In this document: piece by piece, positions 49,495-61,631 of the stretch | Numbering within the stretch: the first letter of the stretch is position 1 | Layout of the letters: each line of letters starts with the position of its first letter | NCBI GenBank assembly: GCA_018398805.1 | Contig: JAGFBZ010000943.1 | Span: 34,381 to 98,380 of the forward strand | Direction of reading: 5' to 3' | Length of the DNA stretch: 64,000 nt | DNA from: Hirundichthys speculiger | Taxonomy: Eukaryota > Chordata > Actinopteri > Beloniformes > Exocoetidae | Notes under the pieces: model-generated | Told to the model about the DNA's origin: nothing | Database searches by the model: none | The model's input: the letters and a program-made list of their open reading frames with translations, nothing else | Translations under genes and position numbers: made by a program

Positions 49495-49826
49495 TTGTGT
49501 GCGGAAACTCCGCTGTGGGATGCGGCTGCGGCTGCGAGCGCTCCACTGAGACCCACGACCCCCGAACGGAGACGCAAAGCGGCCGCCAATATGGATGAGT
49601 ATGTCGTTGTGGGAACCACAGGACACAGGGATGGCGATGACAAAACACAACTGAAGAGACTGTACTACAGCACTATTGATTCAGTACTTGGAGAAATGGA
49701 CCACAGGTTCAGGTTCAGCGAGCGCAACTGGAGTTGGCCCGTGCGCTTGTTGCACTGAACCCAGAAAGAGACACATTTCTGGACGTGACGGCTGTACGAG
49801 GTTGCTAAACAGTTTTTCAGCTCGCA
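49495..49826 (+). pseudogene. Fragment of a hAT-type (DUF4371-like) transposase
   Basis: After a short Ala/Arg-rich lead the translation gives QLKRLYYSTIDSVLGEMDHRF followed, after a one-base shift near 49,725, by LARALVALNPERDTFLDV. This pair of segments recurs in long hAT/ZMYM-like transposases with DUF4371 domains in fish. A stop follows at about 49,805, and the fragment ends where the duplicated USP-like block starts. Confidence 0.5.
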
Positions 49827-50521
49827 AATATTATTTCTGACTTTACTCTGTTTTATTGCCATTTTCTGCTGTCATGACCTGCTGGTCCAGGAGAAGTGAA
49901 TGCTACAAATCAAAGACTCGATGCTCTGCTGTATTTCATTTTTTTAAGGCTATAAAAGCACCGTTTGAATCAAATTAAATAATTAAAAGATTCTTTTTTT
50001 GCTGTTCATTTAGGTAATTTCATGAGGTTTACAATTTGACTTACAACGTGTATATTTTCTGAAAACATACTTTTTGTAATTGAAAACACTTTCTCTCTAA
50101 AATATGTAATTATTGAGTGATTCCATGTTAAGGTTGAAGTTATGTACAAAGTTATTCCAGTGACTTCCCTCAGACAGCATCACATTCAGCATGTACTTCC
50201 TGTCTGAAGAGACCACGTCCATGACTTCAGCTGACATGTTTCTGGAGCTGTCCAGCAGGTCCGATAGCTATTTCATCATTCTGTCAAGTTGGTCATCATC
50301 ATCAAAGATGATTGGAACCCACTTCTCGTCAAAATGAAAATGTGGCATCACTTTTCCAGACAGGATGTCCTGTAAAATTCAAAAAGACAAAGGCAGTTAC
50401 TTTGTAAATAAGGACTGTTTTTTTAAACAAGGAAATAAGTGCAGCCTCCAATGTTGTCTTTGAAACAATAAAAATAACTGTAGTCATCTGGCTAAAATGT
50501 ATTATCTGATTATTTGTGAGT
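49827..50521 (-). repeat. About 690-bp duplicated block (copy 2), in situ terminal exon of the USP-like gene
   Basis: Direct-orientation partner of 29,573-30,255. Similarity starts at AATATTATTTCTGAC and ends at ATTATTTGTGAGT in both. Here the block is attached to the rest of the gene. Confidence 0.88.
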
Positions 50522-53031
50522 GAGACAAAACCAATAAATTTAAAGTAAATTGATACAAAAAGAATTTTACAGAGGATTCTGTAGGTTCTTGGTGGACTGT
50601 AAATATTTTTTGTCTGCTGTCCAATTCACTTTTTTTTTTTGTTCGTTATGTTTTTTGCTATTACTAAGTCTACCTACTCATTTAATTTTCACATACCAAA
50701 TAAGTAGTGTGATTTTATCATGGTGTTTATGAAAAAAAAAAGAGTGATACACTTACTGGAAGTGTTACAAACACCCCCCAAAAAATAGATGTACATCCAA
50801 AGGAGTATGAATAAATAAACTAAACTAGGGGTCTTCAAAGGCTGCTGTCCAGCAGCTTGTAGATATGCCCCAGGTCCAACACACCAGACTCCTGCTAATC
50901 ACCTCATTATTTTACTCAGGGATGTTAAAGCAGAGATACATTTAAAAGTTTGAGGACACCAGCCTGGCAGGCCTGGATTTAAAACCCCCTAATGTAAAGG
51001 AAGCCTCACCTTAAGAGTGTCCTCCACACCTTTCTGATCAACAATGAACTTCACAAGCTCTTCATTGCTTTCCTGTCTCGCTTGAACAGCTTCAGCTGCT
51101 TTGTCCTAAATTGAACAATGACTTTCATTTTGTTCCTTATTAAATAATACTGAAATATCTTTAACTATACATACAATGCATTTAAAACATGTTATTTATG
51201 TTAATAAACATAAAACCTAAGCAAACTGAGATGATAGTCTTCTTTATTAACTGACAAAGCTTACCCTGATCATCACAATGTGTCCAACACTGGCTTTAGT
51301 TTGAAGTATTTTCTTAATGTTCCTCACTGTAACTCCTACATCTCCATTCCCAGGTTTTCCTAATTCTGCCAGGCCATCATAGAAATGCCACTGTTTGTCT
51401 GTTCCTGGTTTGTGGAATGCCACAAAGTGATTTCTTGAGCCAAGGTGATACGTTGTAGCTGCTGGCTCAAACCTGTGTGATTAAACAGTACAGACAATTA
51501 TTTTTAAAATTTAAATCGTTTGACCTGAGACATTATGTAACATGTAATACATATCAATTTAGTTTTTGTGCTTGTTCCTCAGCAGGATTAAAGAAAAGCT
51601 TGTGTCAATGTCCAACAACTTAAAGCCGGGTCCACAATGTGCAGGTCACCCAACCATTAAATGTCCAATTATAAAATTGGTTGTTTAACATATACTGAGA
51701 CACAATGTGTGTCTAGAACTCATAACTGTATAGATCTCAACTTTGTAGTGACAAAGTGGATAACATTACTTGGTCAGACAGAAACAAATTTTAAATCTGT
51801 ATTTTTAAAGCTGAAAAGTCCAAAATCAAATAAGAATTTTTATTAAATTAGAATCCAGAAGCATTAAAATTTAAACTTTTGACTGTACCGAATTAAAGCT
51901 TGAATAAAAAGCATAAAAAATAATGGCTTTATTGATTAACACTCGTCACTGTCGCATCTTCCCCTGAAGGCCTTTAAACAAACTGCAGAGGATGCAAAAG
52001 CTACTTATTATGATGACGCAAGACCTCTGACTGCACCAGCGTTTCAAATACTTACATTACAAATAAGGTTCAAGCAAATCATCTAATGTAATTGAGTGAA
52101 TGAGAATACATTTTAGAAAAAGAAACAACAATCTCCAGAATGTAGGGAAATGTTCTAACTTCAAGGACCAATACAATATGATGAAAAACAGTGAGCTGAT
52201 CTTCTTCTCATAGCTTCTAGGCACATCAACTACTATTGTCTGGTCTATAACTGATTTTCACAACATGAATTTCACTAAATTAATGAAATTAATTTTTCCT
52301 TTAATGCTTGGCTCAGAAAGTCTTATCTAAACTCTACATAAGCCTCTCTGAGTTAACCACCCCCCCCCTCCAAAAAAAAAAAAAAAAAATTCCATTTTTT
52401 TTGGGGGAAAAAAAATAGAGTTAACAGTGCATGTGCTGCTGTCCAGCCAAATACAACCACAATAATAATAAATATATTATTTAAAAAAAGGGGGAGCAAA
52501 AATGTGCCACACAGTCAAATAATTTCTGTTATGCAAGTCTTACTTTCCTCCAAGAACTGACTGAACTGATGGCAGAGCTGTTGGATACAGCTTGTCAGAA
52601 ACATGTCCTCTGTGAACTCCTAAGACCAGAATAAAGCAGGGAAGTCCATGCAGAAAAACACGTTCATGTTTGGCCACCTTTTCAATGCAGGGATCAGGGC
52701 AACTGCAAAAATATAAAAATAATCAAATAAAAACAAGGGTTAAGGGTGTTACCTTTGTCATAAGGTTACATGTTATTTATATAACACTTGAAATATGTTT
52801 TTAGTTGCTCACGTTATACCTGTGGCATGGAGGGACTTTTAGAGTCTCATTGGTCAGCAGGAGCAGCCTCAGCACCAGTGACCTCCTCATCAGACTCAGA
52901 TGTGTCTGTCTCTTCTGGCTGATACTCCACATTGTCTCTTTCTCAGAAACTTGCTCCTCTTCATCGCTATGCTGATCTGAGTCTTCTCCCTCATTTTCTC
53001 CAAAAATTTTATCTAGAATTTCGCTCACCAT
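50268..53031 (-). CDS. USP-like (ubiquitin/SUMO-specific protease C-terminal half) gene, five exons
   Basis: The exons 52820-53031 (ATG at 53031), 52544-52702, 51265-51472, 51010-51105 and 50268-50369 (TAG at 50268-50270) all have GT/AG sites and join in frame to 259 codons. Exon 1 is acidic (GENEGEDSDQHSDEEE). Exon 2 has a Cys pair (CPDPC) and LHGLPCFILVLGVHR, resembling the USP strand before the finger. Exon 3 has YHLGSRNHFVAFHKPG followed by WHFYDGL, resembling the catalytic His box of USP/USPL1 enzymes. No Cys box is seen, so it is either an N-terminally truncated relic or a non-catalytic product. Protein-like residues (LSDLLDSSRNMSAEV) continue in frame after the TAG, so that stop may be secondary. 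Family assignment is moderate at best. Confidence 0.45.
50828..50990 (+). repeat. Diverged interspersed repeat in a USP-like gene intron
   Basis: AGGGGTCTTCAAAGGCTGCTG at the start and GTTTGAGGACACCAGCCTGG near the end look like the inverse ends of a short non-autonomous element. The interior CCAACACACCAGACTCCTGC resembles fish MITE interiors. Confidence 0.4.
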
Positions 53032-54289
53032 AAATCTTCTTTTTATTTTTGCACGCTGCAAATTGGAGATGTGCCCTCTGAAGGTCAAATGAGTGACGTC
53101 ACCTCACATATCTGGACATGCCCGTCTTTGTTTGTTTTGTTTTTTAGCAGTTATACTTGACAAATAAGCTTTCCCTGAATGATTGGGAGAAGAGGTGGCT
53201 GTCAGCATGTTGGCTGATAATGCACTTACGATTTCAATTTTGGCTCTAATTATTGCTTTATAATCTTATTTTTATAACCGGGTCGAAACCGACCCTAACA
53301 CCACAAAGGACATCATTTCAACCAGAGCATTTTAAAATGTAGTGAAAAAACATTTTTTTGTTTAATTTTGTTGAAATCGAGGTTCCTGACAAAGTCAAAA
53401 AGCCTTGATGCAATAAAAACATTTTAAGTGATTCTTTTATGCATTTAAAAACTAAAACAGGTTGGTCAGTAACACATATTTAGTGTAAATCTCATCTTAA
53501 AAAATGTAAAATAAATTAAAGCTTATTGCCACTGCCAGGGCATTAATGTCATCCTGTTTTTATAAAAATTAAAAAAAAAGTCAACAAACAAAATCCAAAA
53601 AAAAGATTGTGGCTCAGCACAATCATAACATTAAAACAGGTAATTTCTGAGGTAACAGCAGAAACTTTTAACGGGGAGTTCAACTTGTCAGTTGTTACAA
53701 ATAACCTTGTTTCTGTTGAATCCTCCGTCTGGGAGAATTTTAAAATGAAAATGTCCATGTTAAAGTTCAGTTACTTTACCAATTCGTGTATCATGCATTC
53801 TTTCCATTTTCAATTGTCAATCAAAAATTAAAAAGTGAAATTTTAATATGTTTTTCGTTATTTAATCTAACAAAAAAAAAAAAAAGGAAAAAATGCCTGT
53901 TTTCTTTTTTCTTATATTTCAATTTTAGACTTGGATCAAAAATACGAAATGAAAAAAATGGTCCACAGGACTGAATTTGTTTTATAATCAATGACTGGAC
54001 TTTCTGTTGTCATTACACATCTGTGCCACTAGATGGAGCTGCACTGAAGTAACCAGTAAGTGAACAGATCTGATGTAACATGGAGGAATGACGCGAAAGT
54101 TTTGTTGCAGTCCAGAATTTTCTTTTTCAGACAGAATTGTTAATATTGCTACCTGAGTTGCTACCTGAACTGTTAAGTATACAGATTTTTATCGTTCTTC
54201 ATATCTGTTCTAGGTTTTTTCGCATGTTTACCTGCCAATTATCTTCCGGTTCCGCAGCAGCCAGTAACAGACTTTACAAAACAAAAGCA

Positions 54290-54388
54290 TGTGATCAACG
54301 TGCGTTAACGCGTGTTAAAATAATTGTCGGCGTTAATAAATGAATGCGTTAACGCGATAATAATGCGTTAACTTGCCCAGCCCTAGTA
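54290..54388. mobile_element. End of a hAT-like non-autonomous element
   Basis: The terminus TTGCCCAGCCCTA (54,374-54,386) and internal GCGTTAACGCG palindromes are typical of a fish hAT MITE. I could not identify the partner end upstream, so this may be a truncated copy. The stretch 53,100-54,290 otherwise shows no gene. Confidence 0.45.
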
Positions 54389-54489
54389 ACAACAACAGGC
54401 TCTTGCAGTACAGGGCCAAGTGATGGAGAATGCATGTAATACCAGGAAAAAAATAGCTGAAGTGAGACTTTAACTAGAGTATCAGTCTA

Positions 54490-55850
54490 ATTGGAGAGGA
54501 AAAATATTGGACATTTCTCAGGGCTTAAATTTTGAAATTCCACATTAGACTTCCCTGATATTGTGTGGGAGACACTGTGAGGTGGTGTACTATCATTTTG
54601 AATCATAATTGTTCTGTGGAAACAGGGATTTTCCTTTTAATATCAATCTGAATTTGGGTGTAAATACTTAAAAGTTTTGACATTTCTCAGGGCTTTAACT
54701 TTGAAATTCTACATCAGAACTTCCTGAAATTGTGTGAGTGACACTCTGGCGTGGCGTACTATCATTCTGAATCATAATTGGTCTGTGGAAACAGGGGGTT
54801 TCCTTTTAATATCAATGTGAATTTAGGTGTAAATACTGAAAATGTTGGACATTTCTCGGGGGTTTAACTTTGAAATTCTACATCAGAACTTCCTGAAATT
54901 GTGTGAGTGACACTCTGGGGTGGTGTACTGTCATTCTGAATCATAATTGGTCTGTGGAAACAGGGGGTTTCCTTTTAATGTCAATCTGAATTTAGGTGTA
55001 AATACTGAAAATGTTGGACATTTCTCGGGGGTTTAACTTTGAAATTCTACATCAGAACTTCCTGAAATTGTGTGAGTGACACTCTGGGGTGGTGTACTGT
55101 CATTCTGAATCATAATTGGTCTGTGGAAACAGGGGGTTTCCTTTTAATGTCAATCTGAATTTAGGAGTAAATACTGAAAATATTGGACATTTCTTGGGGC
55201 TTTAACTTTGAAATTCTACATCAGAACTTCCTGAAATTGTGTGAGTGACACTCTGGGGTGGTGTACTATCATTCTGAATCATAATTGGTCTGTGGAAACA
55301 GGGGGTTTCTTTTTAATATCAATCTGAATTTAGTTGTAAATATTTGAAATATTGGACATTTCTCGGGGCTTTAATTTTGAAAGGGTACATCAGACTTCCC
55401 CCAAATTTTGTGAGTGACACTCTGAGGTGATGTACTGTCATTCTGGATCATAATTGTTCTGTGGAAACAGGGAGTTTCCTTTTAATATCAATGTGAATAT
55501 AGGTGTAAATACTGGAAATATTGGACGTTTCTCAGGGCTTTAATTTTGAAAGGCTACATCAGACTTCCCCCAAATTTTGTGAGAGACACTCTGGGATGGT
55601 GTACTATCATTGTGAATCATAATTGTTCTGTGGAAACAGGGAGTTTCCTTTTAATATCAATGTGAATATAGGTGTAAATACTGGAAATATTGGACATTTC
55701 CCAGGGCTTTAATTTTGAAATTCTACATCAGAACTTCCTGAAATTTTGTGAGTGACATTCTGGGGTGGTGTGTACTATCATTCTGAATCATAATGGGTCT
55801 GTGGAAACAGGGAGTTTCCTTTTAACATCAATCTGATTTTAGTTGTAAAT
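54490..55850. repeat. Minisatellite, about eight units of 168-169 bp
   Basis: The block TTGGACATTTCTC recurs near 54,509, 54,678, 54,847, 55,015, 55,184, 55,353, 55,522 and 55,691, a regular 168-169 bp spacing. Units share GTGAGTGACACTCTGGGGTGG and TCTGTGGAAACAGGG. The central units are most alike and the edge units most diverged, as expected from unequal exchange. Confidence 0.95.
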
Positions 55851-56295
55851 ACTGAAGAAACTTTTATTTTAATTATATTTCCTCCCGTAGTTTTATTTAA
55901 ATACTTAATAGATTGATTGATAAAATGATTGATTAATTGATTAACAAACACAAGAAAAGACAGGCTGACTGAATGTGTGACAACACATCAACAAAAAGGT
56001 TTCTTTTATTTTGAAATCAGTCCTTAATGCAGCCATACCGTAATCTCTACTATATATGCGCACCACAAAACAAGTGGGGGCTAGAATGACCATGTCTTTT
56101 GAAGTGAGGGCTGGCTTGTCTGCAGTGCTATCCTTGCCTGCACGGACGTTTTTTTTTTCCCCTCTGCCTTTACTTGTGATCGCATATTTTTGTGCGTTTT
56201 TTTGGTAAATTGAGCTGCGTTTCCCACAATATCTATTATCAGATGGCCACTATTCTGGATTTTTTTTTTCTCTCTCTCCACGAACTTTGTTGCAA

Positions 56296-57553
56296 ATGTC
56301 TGAGAGTGAAAATATTCCTGCTGAAGGAAATGGCGTGGCTGTTAACCAAGGGCCTAGAACGCAGGATGTTAACGCCGCCTTTTCGGATTGATCTCCCCCC
56401 TCCTTTTTCTGGAGATGGACCGGAGCCATTTCATTCCTGGATTCAGAGATTTGAGGTGGCTTTAGCAGTGTCAGCTGCACCATTGGATAAAGCTAAACTT
56501 TTACCTGCAAAGCTGAGTGGTGCTGCATTTTCATATTGGCAGACTCTCCCTCCTGACATTCAGCATGACTATGCTGCTGTGAAGGTTAGTTTGAGTGCAG
56601 TGTTTAATAGGCAGCCTTTCATAGCTACATTTCAAACCTATCTCAGTGCTCGCCCACGGAAGCTGAATGAGCCCCTTGCAGTTTATGCAGCTGAACTGAC
56701 TACTTTGGTGGCTGAGGCCTTTCCTGAATATGATGTACATGCCAAGAACTCTGAAGTTTTTTGGCGTTTTGTATCTGGATTGGACTCATCGCTTCAGCTC
56801 AAAATCCACGAGCATGGCGCTTTAACTCTGGAAGCTGCTCTTAAAGTTGCAACACAGTGCGAAAGAGGCCAGTTAGCACTGACTATAGCCTCCCCGGCTT
56901 CTGTTATGCCTGTCACTGTTGATCACTCCAAGTCTTCCGGTCCTGCTTCGACATCTATTGCTGAGTTGACTGCGGCTATTGCTGAACATCGTGCTGACTT
57001 CAGTGCCTTACGCCACTCTCAAGCAAAGACGTCGAATGATAGACTCGATGAACTCTCACGACAGTTCTCCAGCTTTCGTCAGGAGGTGTCCGGGATCCTG
57101 CATCCGCAACGCCACGCCTGTGCAGCTGCTGACGGTGCCACCCCTCACACCAGCCGCAACCCGCCGACACGGAGGCGAGCCAGTTCCTCCCCTCACCGGC
57201 CCTGCTGCTCTGATGCCTGCTCCTGTTGCCATGGACACTCTTCTCCCTGTTACATGTGTGAGTCTACCCATGGCCAACCTATTTACGCTTCACGCCACAC
57301 ACATACGAGGGATTACCACGCTGCCACCCCCAGCCACTCTCCATCTCAAGAGCGGTCATCCCGCCATGTTGATCGCTTTTCCCGCTCCAATCATGCCACA
57401 TACTCTCGTGGCCCTCGTTCACCCTCTCCTGGCCCTCACTACAGACAGTCAAGATTCTCAGACTCTCATTCCCCTCCACGTCCTGATGGCTATTCTAGAC
57501 AATACCATAGGTCCCCCACTCGGGTGTGTTCACTTCTCTACAGACCCCAGTGA
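56296..57553 (+). pseudogene. gypsy gag
   Basis: The likely start is the ATG near 56,296 (SESENIPAEGNG), which runs into a frameshift near 56,385. The frame then continues with IDLPPPFSGDGPEPFHSW, a capsid-like helical region (LSGAAFSYWQTLP, YAAELTTLVAEAFPEY), then a Pro/Ser/His/Arg-rich tail with scattered Cys. No clean CCHC knuckle is preserved. Gag would form the particle and bind RNA. Confidence 0.75.
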
Positions 57554-57623
57554 TCAGGGAAACTTCTAGGAGCTGCCATGGCGGACCGCATGACTGCTTC
57601 TCTTTCACCAATGGTCCACACTC

Positions 57624-58085
57624 ATGCACAGATCTCTGAGCAGATGTCCCACATGCCATACATACAGCTCGGTACAGCTAGACACAGGCTCAGGTCTTTC
57701 TTTGATTACAGATGAGTGCTGTAGATCCATATCAGCTTTGTCCACTCAGCCAATTAGTAAATCCTTTACTTTGGCATCTTCAGTCACTGGACATTATCTT
57801 GATATCCTAGGTACAGTCTCTGCACCTGTACATCTGGGTGATGTGACTTTACCCCACATATTTCATGTTGTTCGCACGGCTAGTCATCCTGTCATTTTGG
57901 GATGGGACTTTCTGACAAAACACAGTGTCATGGTGAATTTGCTCCAGGCCTGCCTGCAGCTTTATAACACTGATGTTCCGTTTTCACATCCACATTCTTT
58001 TATTCCAGTTCAGGTTGAAGCTGTTTCTATTTCTTCAATAACTGTCCCACCTCTGTCAGAAATGGCTGTGTGCCCATTTCAGTGA
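57624..58085 (+). pseudogene. gypsy aspartic protease
   Basis: The active-site motif LDTGSGLSLI lies near 57,680, and the ILGWDFL segment typical of retropepsin C-termini near 57,895. A stop at 58,083 is followed by RT in another frame, so the protease-RT link is broken. Confidence 0.8.
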
Positions 58086-59803
58086 TGGGTAATGCAATGC
58101 CTGACATTTGCTCGAATGCTTATGTAGGTATTTTGGAACCACACGTGACCCCCACATTGAATCTAGCTATTGCTAGGACATTGACATCTATCCATGATGG
58201 CAAAGGTGTTGTCAGGGTTGTTAACCCCACTCATGAACCAGTTCTCCTTGACGGAGGATGCCCCTTGGGCCAGCTTTTTGCGGTCATGGGTCGCTTGCAT
58301 GATGAATATGCTGTGGTGTCTTCTGTGATGCCTAGTGACAAGCCAGTTTCCCCACCACCTCTAGTGAATTTGGATGATGCGTGTTTGTCACATGAAGAGC
58401 GGTCACAACTAAAACAACTATTGACAGAGTTTGCAGACATTTTTAGTACTCATCCTCATGACTATGGCCAGACCACTTTGGTTGCACATAAAATCAATAC
58501 TGGCGATGCTTCACCCATTAAACTGCGCCCTTATAGGACTTCCCCAGCAACCCAGGCTATCTTACAAGACGAGGTAGCAAAGCTTTTAAAACATGGGGTA
58601 ATTGAGGAGTCCTGTAGCCCATGGTCAGCGCCAGTGGTGCTTGTCAGAAAGAGAGATGGGACACATCGTTTTTGCGTGGAGTTCCGTCGCCTGAATGGGG
58701 TTACAATTAAAGATTCACACCCACTTTCTCGGGTTGATGACACTTTGGACAGGTTGTCTGGAGCTAAAATCTTTAGTACGATTGACCTGACGGCCGGTTA
58801 TTGGCAAATACCACTTGACCCTGTAGATAAAGAAAAGACAGCCTTTTCCACAGGTGCTGGTTTGTACCAGTTTCACATGATGCCAATGGGCCTTTCTAAT
58901 GCTCCTCCTAGCTTTCAACGCCTGATGGAGCTTGTTCTTCGTGGCTTACATTGGAGCATCTGCTTGATTTATTTAGATGATATCATAGTGTACAGTGAGA
59001 ACTTTACAAACCACCTGCAACATCTGAAGAAAGTCTTTCAGCGTTTCCATACTGCTGGCCTGAAGCTGAAGCCATCTAAATGTCATCTTGCTCGTTCTTC
59101 AGTGATATTCCTTGGTCATCGGGTCTCCAGCAGTGGTGTTGAAACTGACCCTGCGAACACGGAGAAAGTTTCCACTTGGCCAGTTCCACAATCAGCCACC
59201 CAAGTTAGGGCTTTCTTGGGTCTCTGTTCATATTATAGGTGCTTCATTCAGAATTTTGCACACATTGCGGATCCTTTACACAGACTCACCCACAAGGGAG
59301 TGCCATTCATCTGGTCACCTGAAGCTGAGAAGGCCTTCTTAACATTGAAACAGGCATTGACTTTACCACCAGTTATGGCTTTCCCGAATCTCTCAGTACC
59401 ATTTATCCTTTATACGGACGCCTCACTCCAGGCTATAGGTTCAGTTTTAGCACAGCGGGATGGCAGCAAGGACCATGTCATTGCTTATGCCAGCCATTTG
59501 CTTTCAGCCTCAGAGAGAAGGTGGTCTACTTTTGACCGTGAGCTATGGGCCATTGTATGGTCTGTTCATCATTTTCACCATTACCTTGCTTCTCACTCTT
59601 TCACTATTGTTACTGACCATAAGCCTCTGACTTATGTGGATGTGGTCTCAATTCAGCCGCCTTACTGTGACCAATGGAGTGTTGGTCAGGAGTACACTGC
59701 CCCCTCGTGGAGCAGAGCAAGTGGTGATCCCTTCTTCACTCATTCCAGACATTCTTCATCACATCCATGGTCACCCAGGTGCTGGTCATTATGGCTTTAC
59801 TAA
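58070..59803 (+). pseudogene. gypsy reverse transcriptase and RNase H (truncated)
   Basis: This is the longest open part of the element. RT blocks run in order: SPWSAPVVLVRKRDG, RFCVEFRRLN, STIDLTAGYWQI, MPMGLSNAPPSFQRLM and the catalytic YLDDII, then FLGHRVS and the connection. RNase H follows with LYTDASLQAIGSVLAQ, DRELWAIVW and VTDHKPLTY. After that the sequence changes abruptly (near 59,640) into integrase-like coding in another frame, so the end of RNase H and the RNase H-integrase spacer are deleted. Confidence 0.88.
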
Positions 59804-61109
59804 GTCACTGGATAGGGCACAGCGATCGTTCTATTGGCCCTATATGTCTACTGACATCTCCAAACACTGCACCCAGTGTCTAGCCTGTCAGTCACGCCGT
59901 TCACTGGTGCCCCGTCCTCAAGCACCTTTGGTTCCCATCTCCCCCGACCATCCATTCCAAATTGTTGCTGCAGACATAACAGAATTGCCTATGTCCAGCA
60001 AAGGCAAAGGCTATGTTCTAGTTATGATGGATCTGTACACGAAGTTTGTTAATCTCTACCCCTTAAAAGATCAGACAGCCATCTCTGTTGCATATTGCAT
60101 CTTTGAACAGTATATACCACCACATGGAGATCCGGACACACTGCATTCTGACCAGGGCAGGCAGTTTGAATCGGATCTTGTGAAGCAACTGTGCAATTTG
60201 CTGTCTATCCACAAGCTTCGTACTTCGCCTTACCATGCACAGTGTGATGGAGCTATGGAGTGATATAATCGCACATTGAAAGAAGAGCTTGCGAAATATC
60301 TCTTGGAGGTTGGGAAAGAGTGGGATGACCATCTTCTCCAAATTGCACTGGCTTACAATACAACTACACACACAAGTACAGGATTCACACCTTTCTTTTT
60401 GGCACATGGTCGTGAAGCTAAGATGCCTTTGGACAGTTTGATTAGACAAGTTAATCTTCACACTTTGGCCACTGGAGCATATGCTGACCAGTTGCGTAAG
60501 CGCTTGGCCAGCGCTTATGAGTCCGCTATAGCTTTTAGAGATAAAGCTCAGGAGCAACAATGCCACTTTTATGATCGTCACTTGAAGTTCATTCCACACA
60601 AAGCAGGGGATCTGATTTTAATTGATGATCCAGCCAATCGCCACAAAAAGTTAGCACCACCCTGGGTTGGCCCATTCCGAGTCATTCAACCTCTTGCCCC
60701 CTCTGATAAGTCCCCACCTGTCACCTTTTTGATGCAAGATCCCTCTCACCCTTCTTCTAAACCTAAGGTCATTCATTACAACTGCACCAAACCATTTATT
60801 AACGATCCTTCGAAGGCCTTGCAGTATATCACACCCTCTCACAAACAACCACCACCTCTGACCAACCTGTCAGGGTTCCTGCCATGTCGTAGGTTGCCAG
60901 CTACACCAGCAGTTTCCCCACGACCCCATGCACACTCAGCCCCACCGCGGACCCCAACTACTGTTTCAGACCTTGCTGCTGGGCCCTCATCCGTGTCTGG
61001 TCATGTCCCACCTATGGATCATCCTTCACCATTGGACACACGGGTGGCTACTCGTTCCCTCCCTAGTCGGGCCCGTCGGTTGCCCTCACACCTTTGGGAC
61101 TTTGAGTAA
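59690..61109 (+). pseudogene. gypsy integrase
   Basis: The HHCC zinc-binding part is seen as HHIHGHPGAGH...CTQCLAC. The catalytic core shows VAADITEL (first Asp), LHSDQGRQF (second Asp) and CDGAME (Glu). A TGA directly after that Glu (about 60,262) stands where related proteins have Trp/Arg; the frame then stays open to 61,109. A GPF/Y-type segment (PWVGPFRVI) follows, then a Pro-rich tail. No chromodomain is evident. Confidence 0.85.
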
Positions 61110-61334
61110 TCATAATGGACAGGTGCTTGTGTAATGTTGCATTTTTATTCTGTTTTTTTTTTCTCATGCTCTGTACTGTTTATGGTTCATGATTTTGGCT
61201 GCTTACCTGACCTGTTATTATAGAGTGTCTCTGGCTCATGTCATTTTTGTATATGTTTTTTTAGACCATAGCGCTCTTTTTTTTTTGTGTGTGTTGGTTC
61301 CAAAATGAGGACATTTCTTTTGAGGTGTAGGAGT

Positions 61335-61625
61335 ATTATGTAACACTGAGACTGTACAAGAACTTTTATTTTGAAATCCCTGCTTTTATGTTGAAATGAA
61401 AGAGGAAATAGTGAGCAGGGATAAGTATGTGAGATTGTGAGTGTTTTGAAAACGAGAGAGACGAGAGCTAAGTTTTAAGCATCGGGTGTGGAACTTCCCA
61501 GGATTATACAACTGGAGTCCGTGTCAGGTGATCCTTAAGAGCCCCCTCTAAATCACCTATTAAACTGCCTCTGTTGAGCTGTGTAAGGAAGGGTGGTACG
61601 CAGCCTACGGATTTACCATTTACCA
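61335..61625 (+). repeat. Possible gypsy 3' LTR
   Basis: A TGTAACACTGAGACTG start follows purine-rich sequence. ATTAAACTGCCTCTGTTGAGC near 61,558 resembles the polyadenylation/R region of fish LTRs. No second copy was found upstream of gag, so this is tentative. Confidence 0.35.
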
Positions 61626-61631
61626 GGGGAT

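Larger units (their letters stand above)
56068..61109 (+). mobile_element. Ty3/gypsy-type LTR retrotransposon, degenerate
   Basis: Gag, protease, reverse transcriptase/RNase H and integrase occur in the Ty3/gypsy order, spread over several frames with frameshifts, stops and a deletion. A TGGGGGCT at about 56,073, the first bases of a tRNA-Pro primer site, is a possible primer-binding site. A probable 3' LTR starts near 61,335; no matching 5' LTR was recognised. Individual parts are listed separately. The copy cannot make its own proteins. Confidence 0.85.

Noticed and set aside
55850..56070. Possible 5' LTR of the gypsy element
   Set aside because: Only a short T-rich match to the region after 61,335 is visible; no TG...CA-bounded pair could be aligned.
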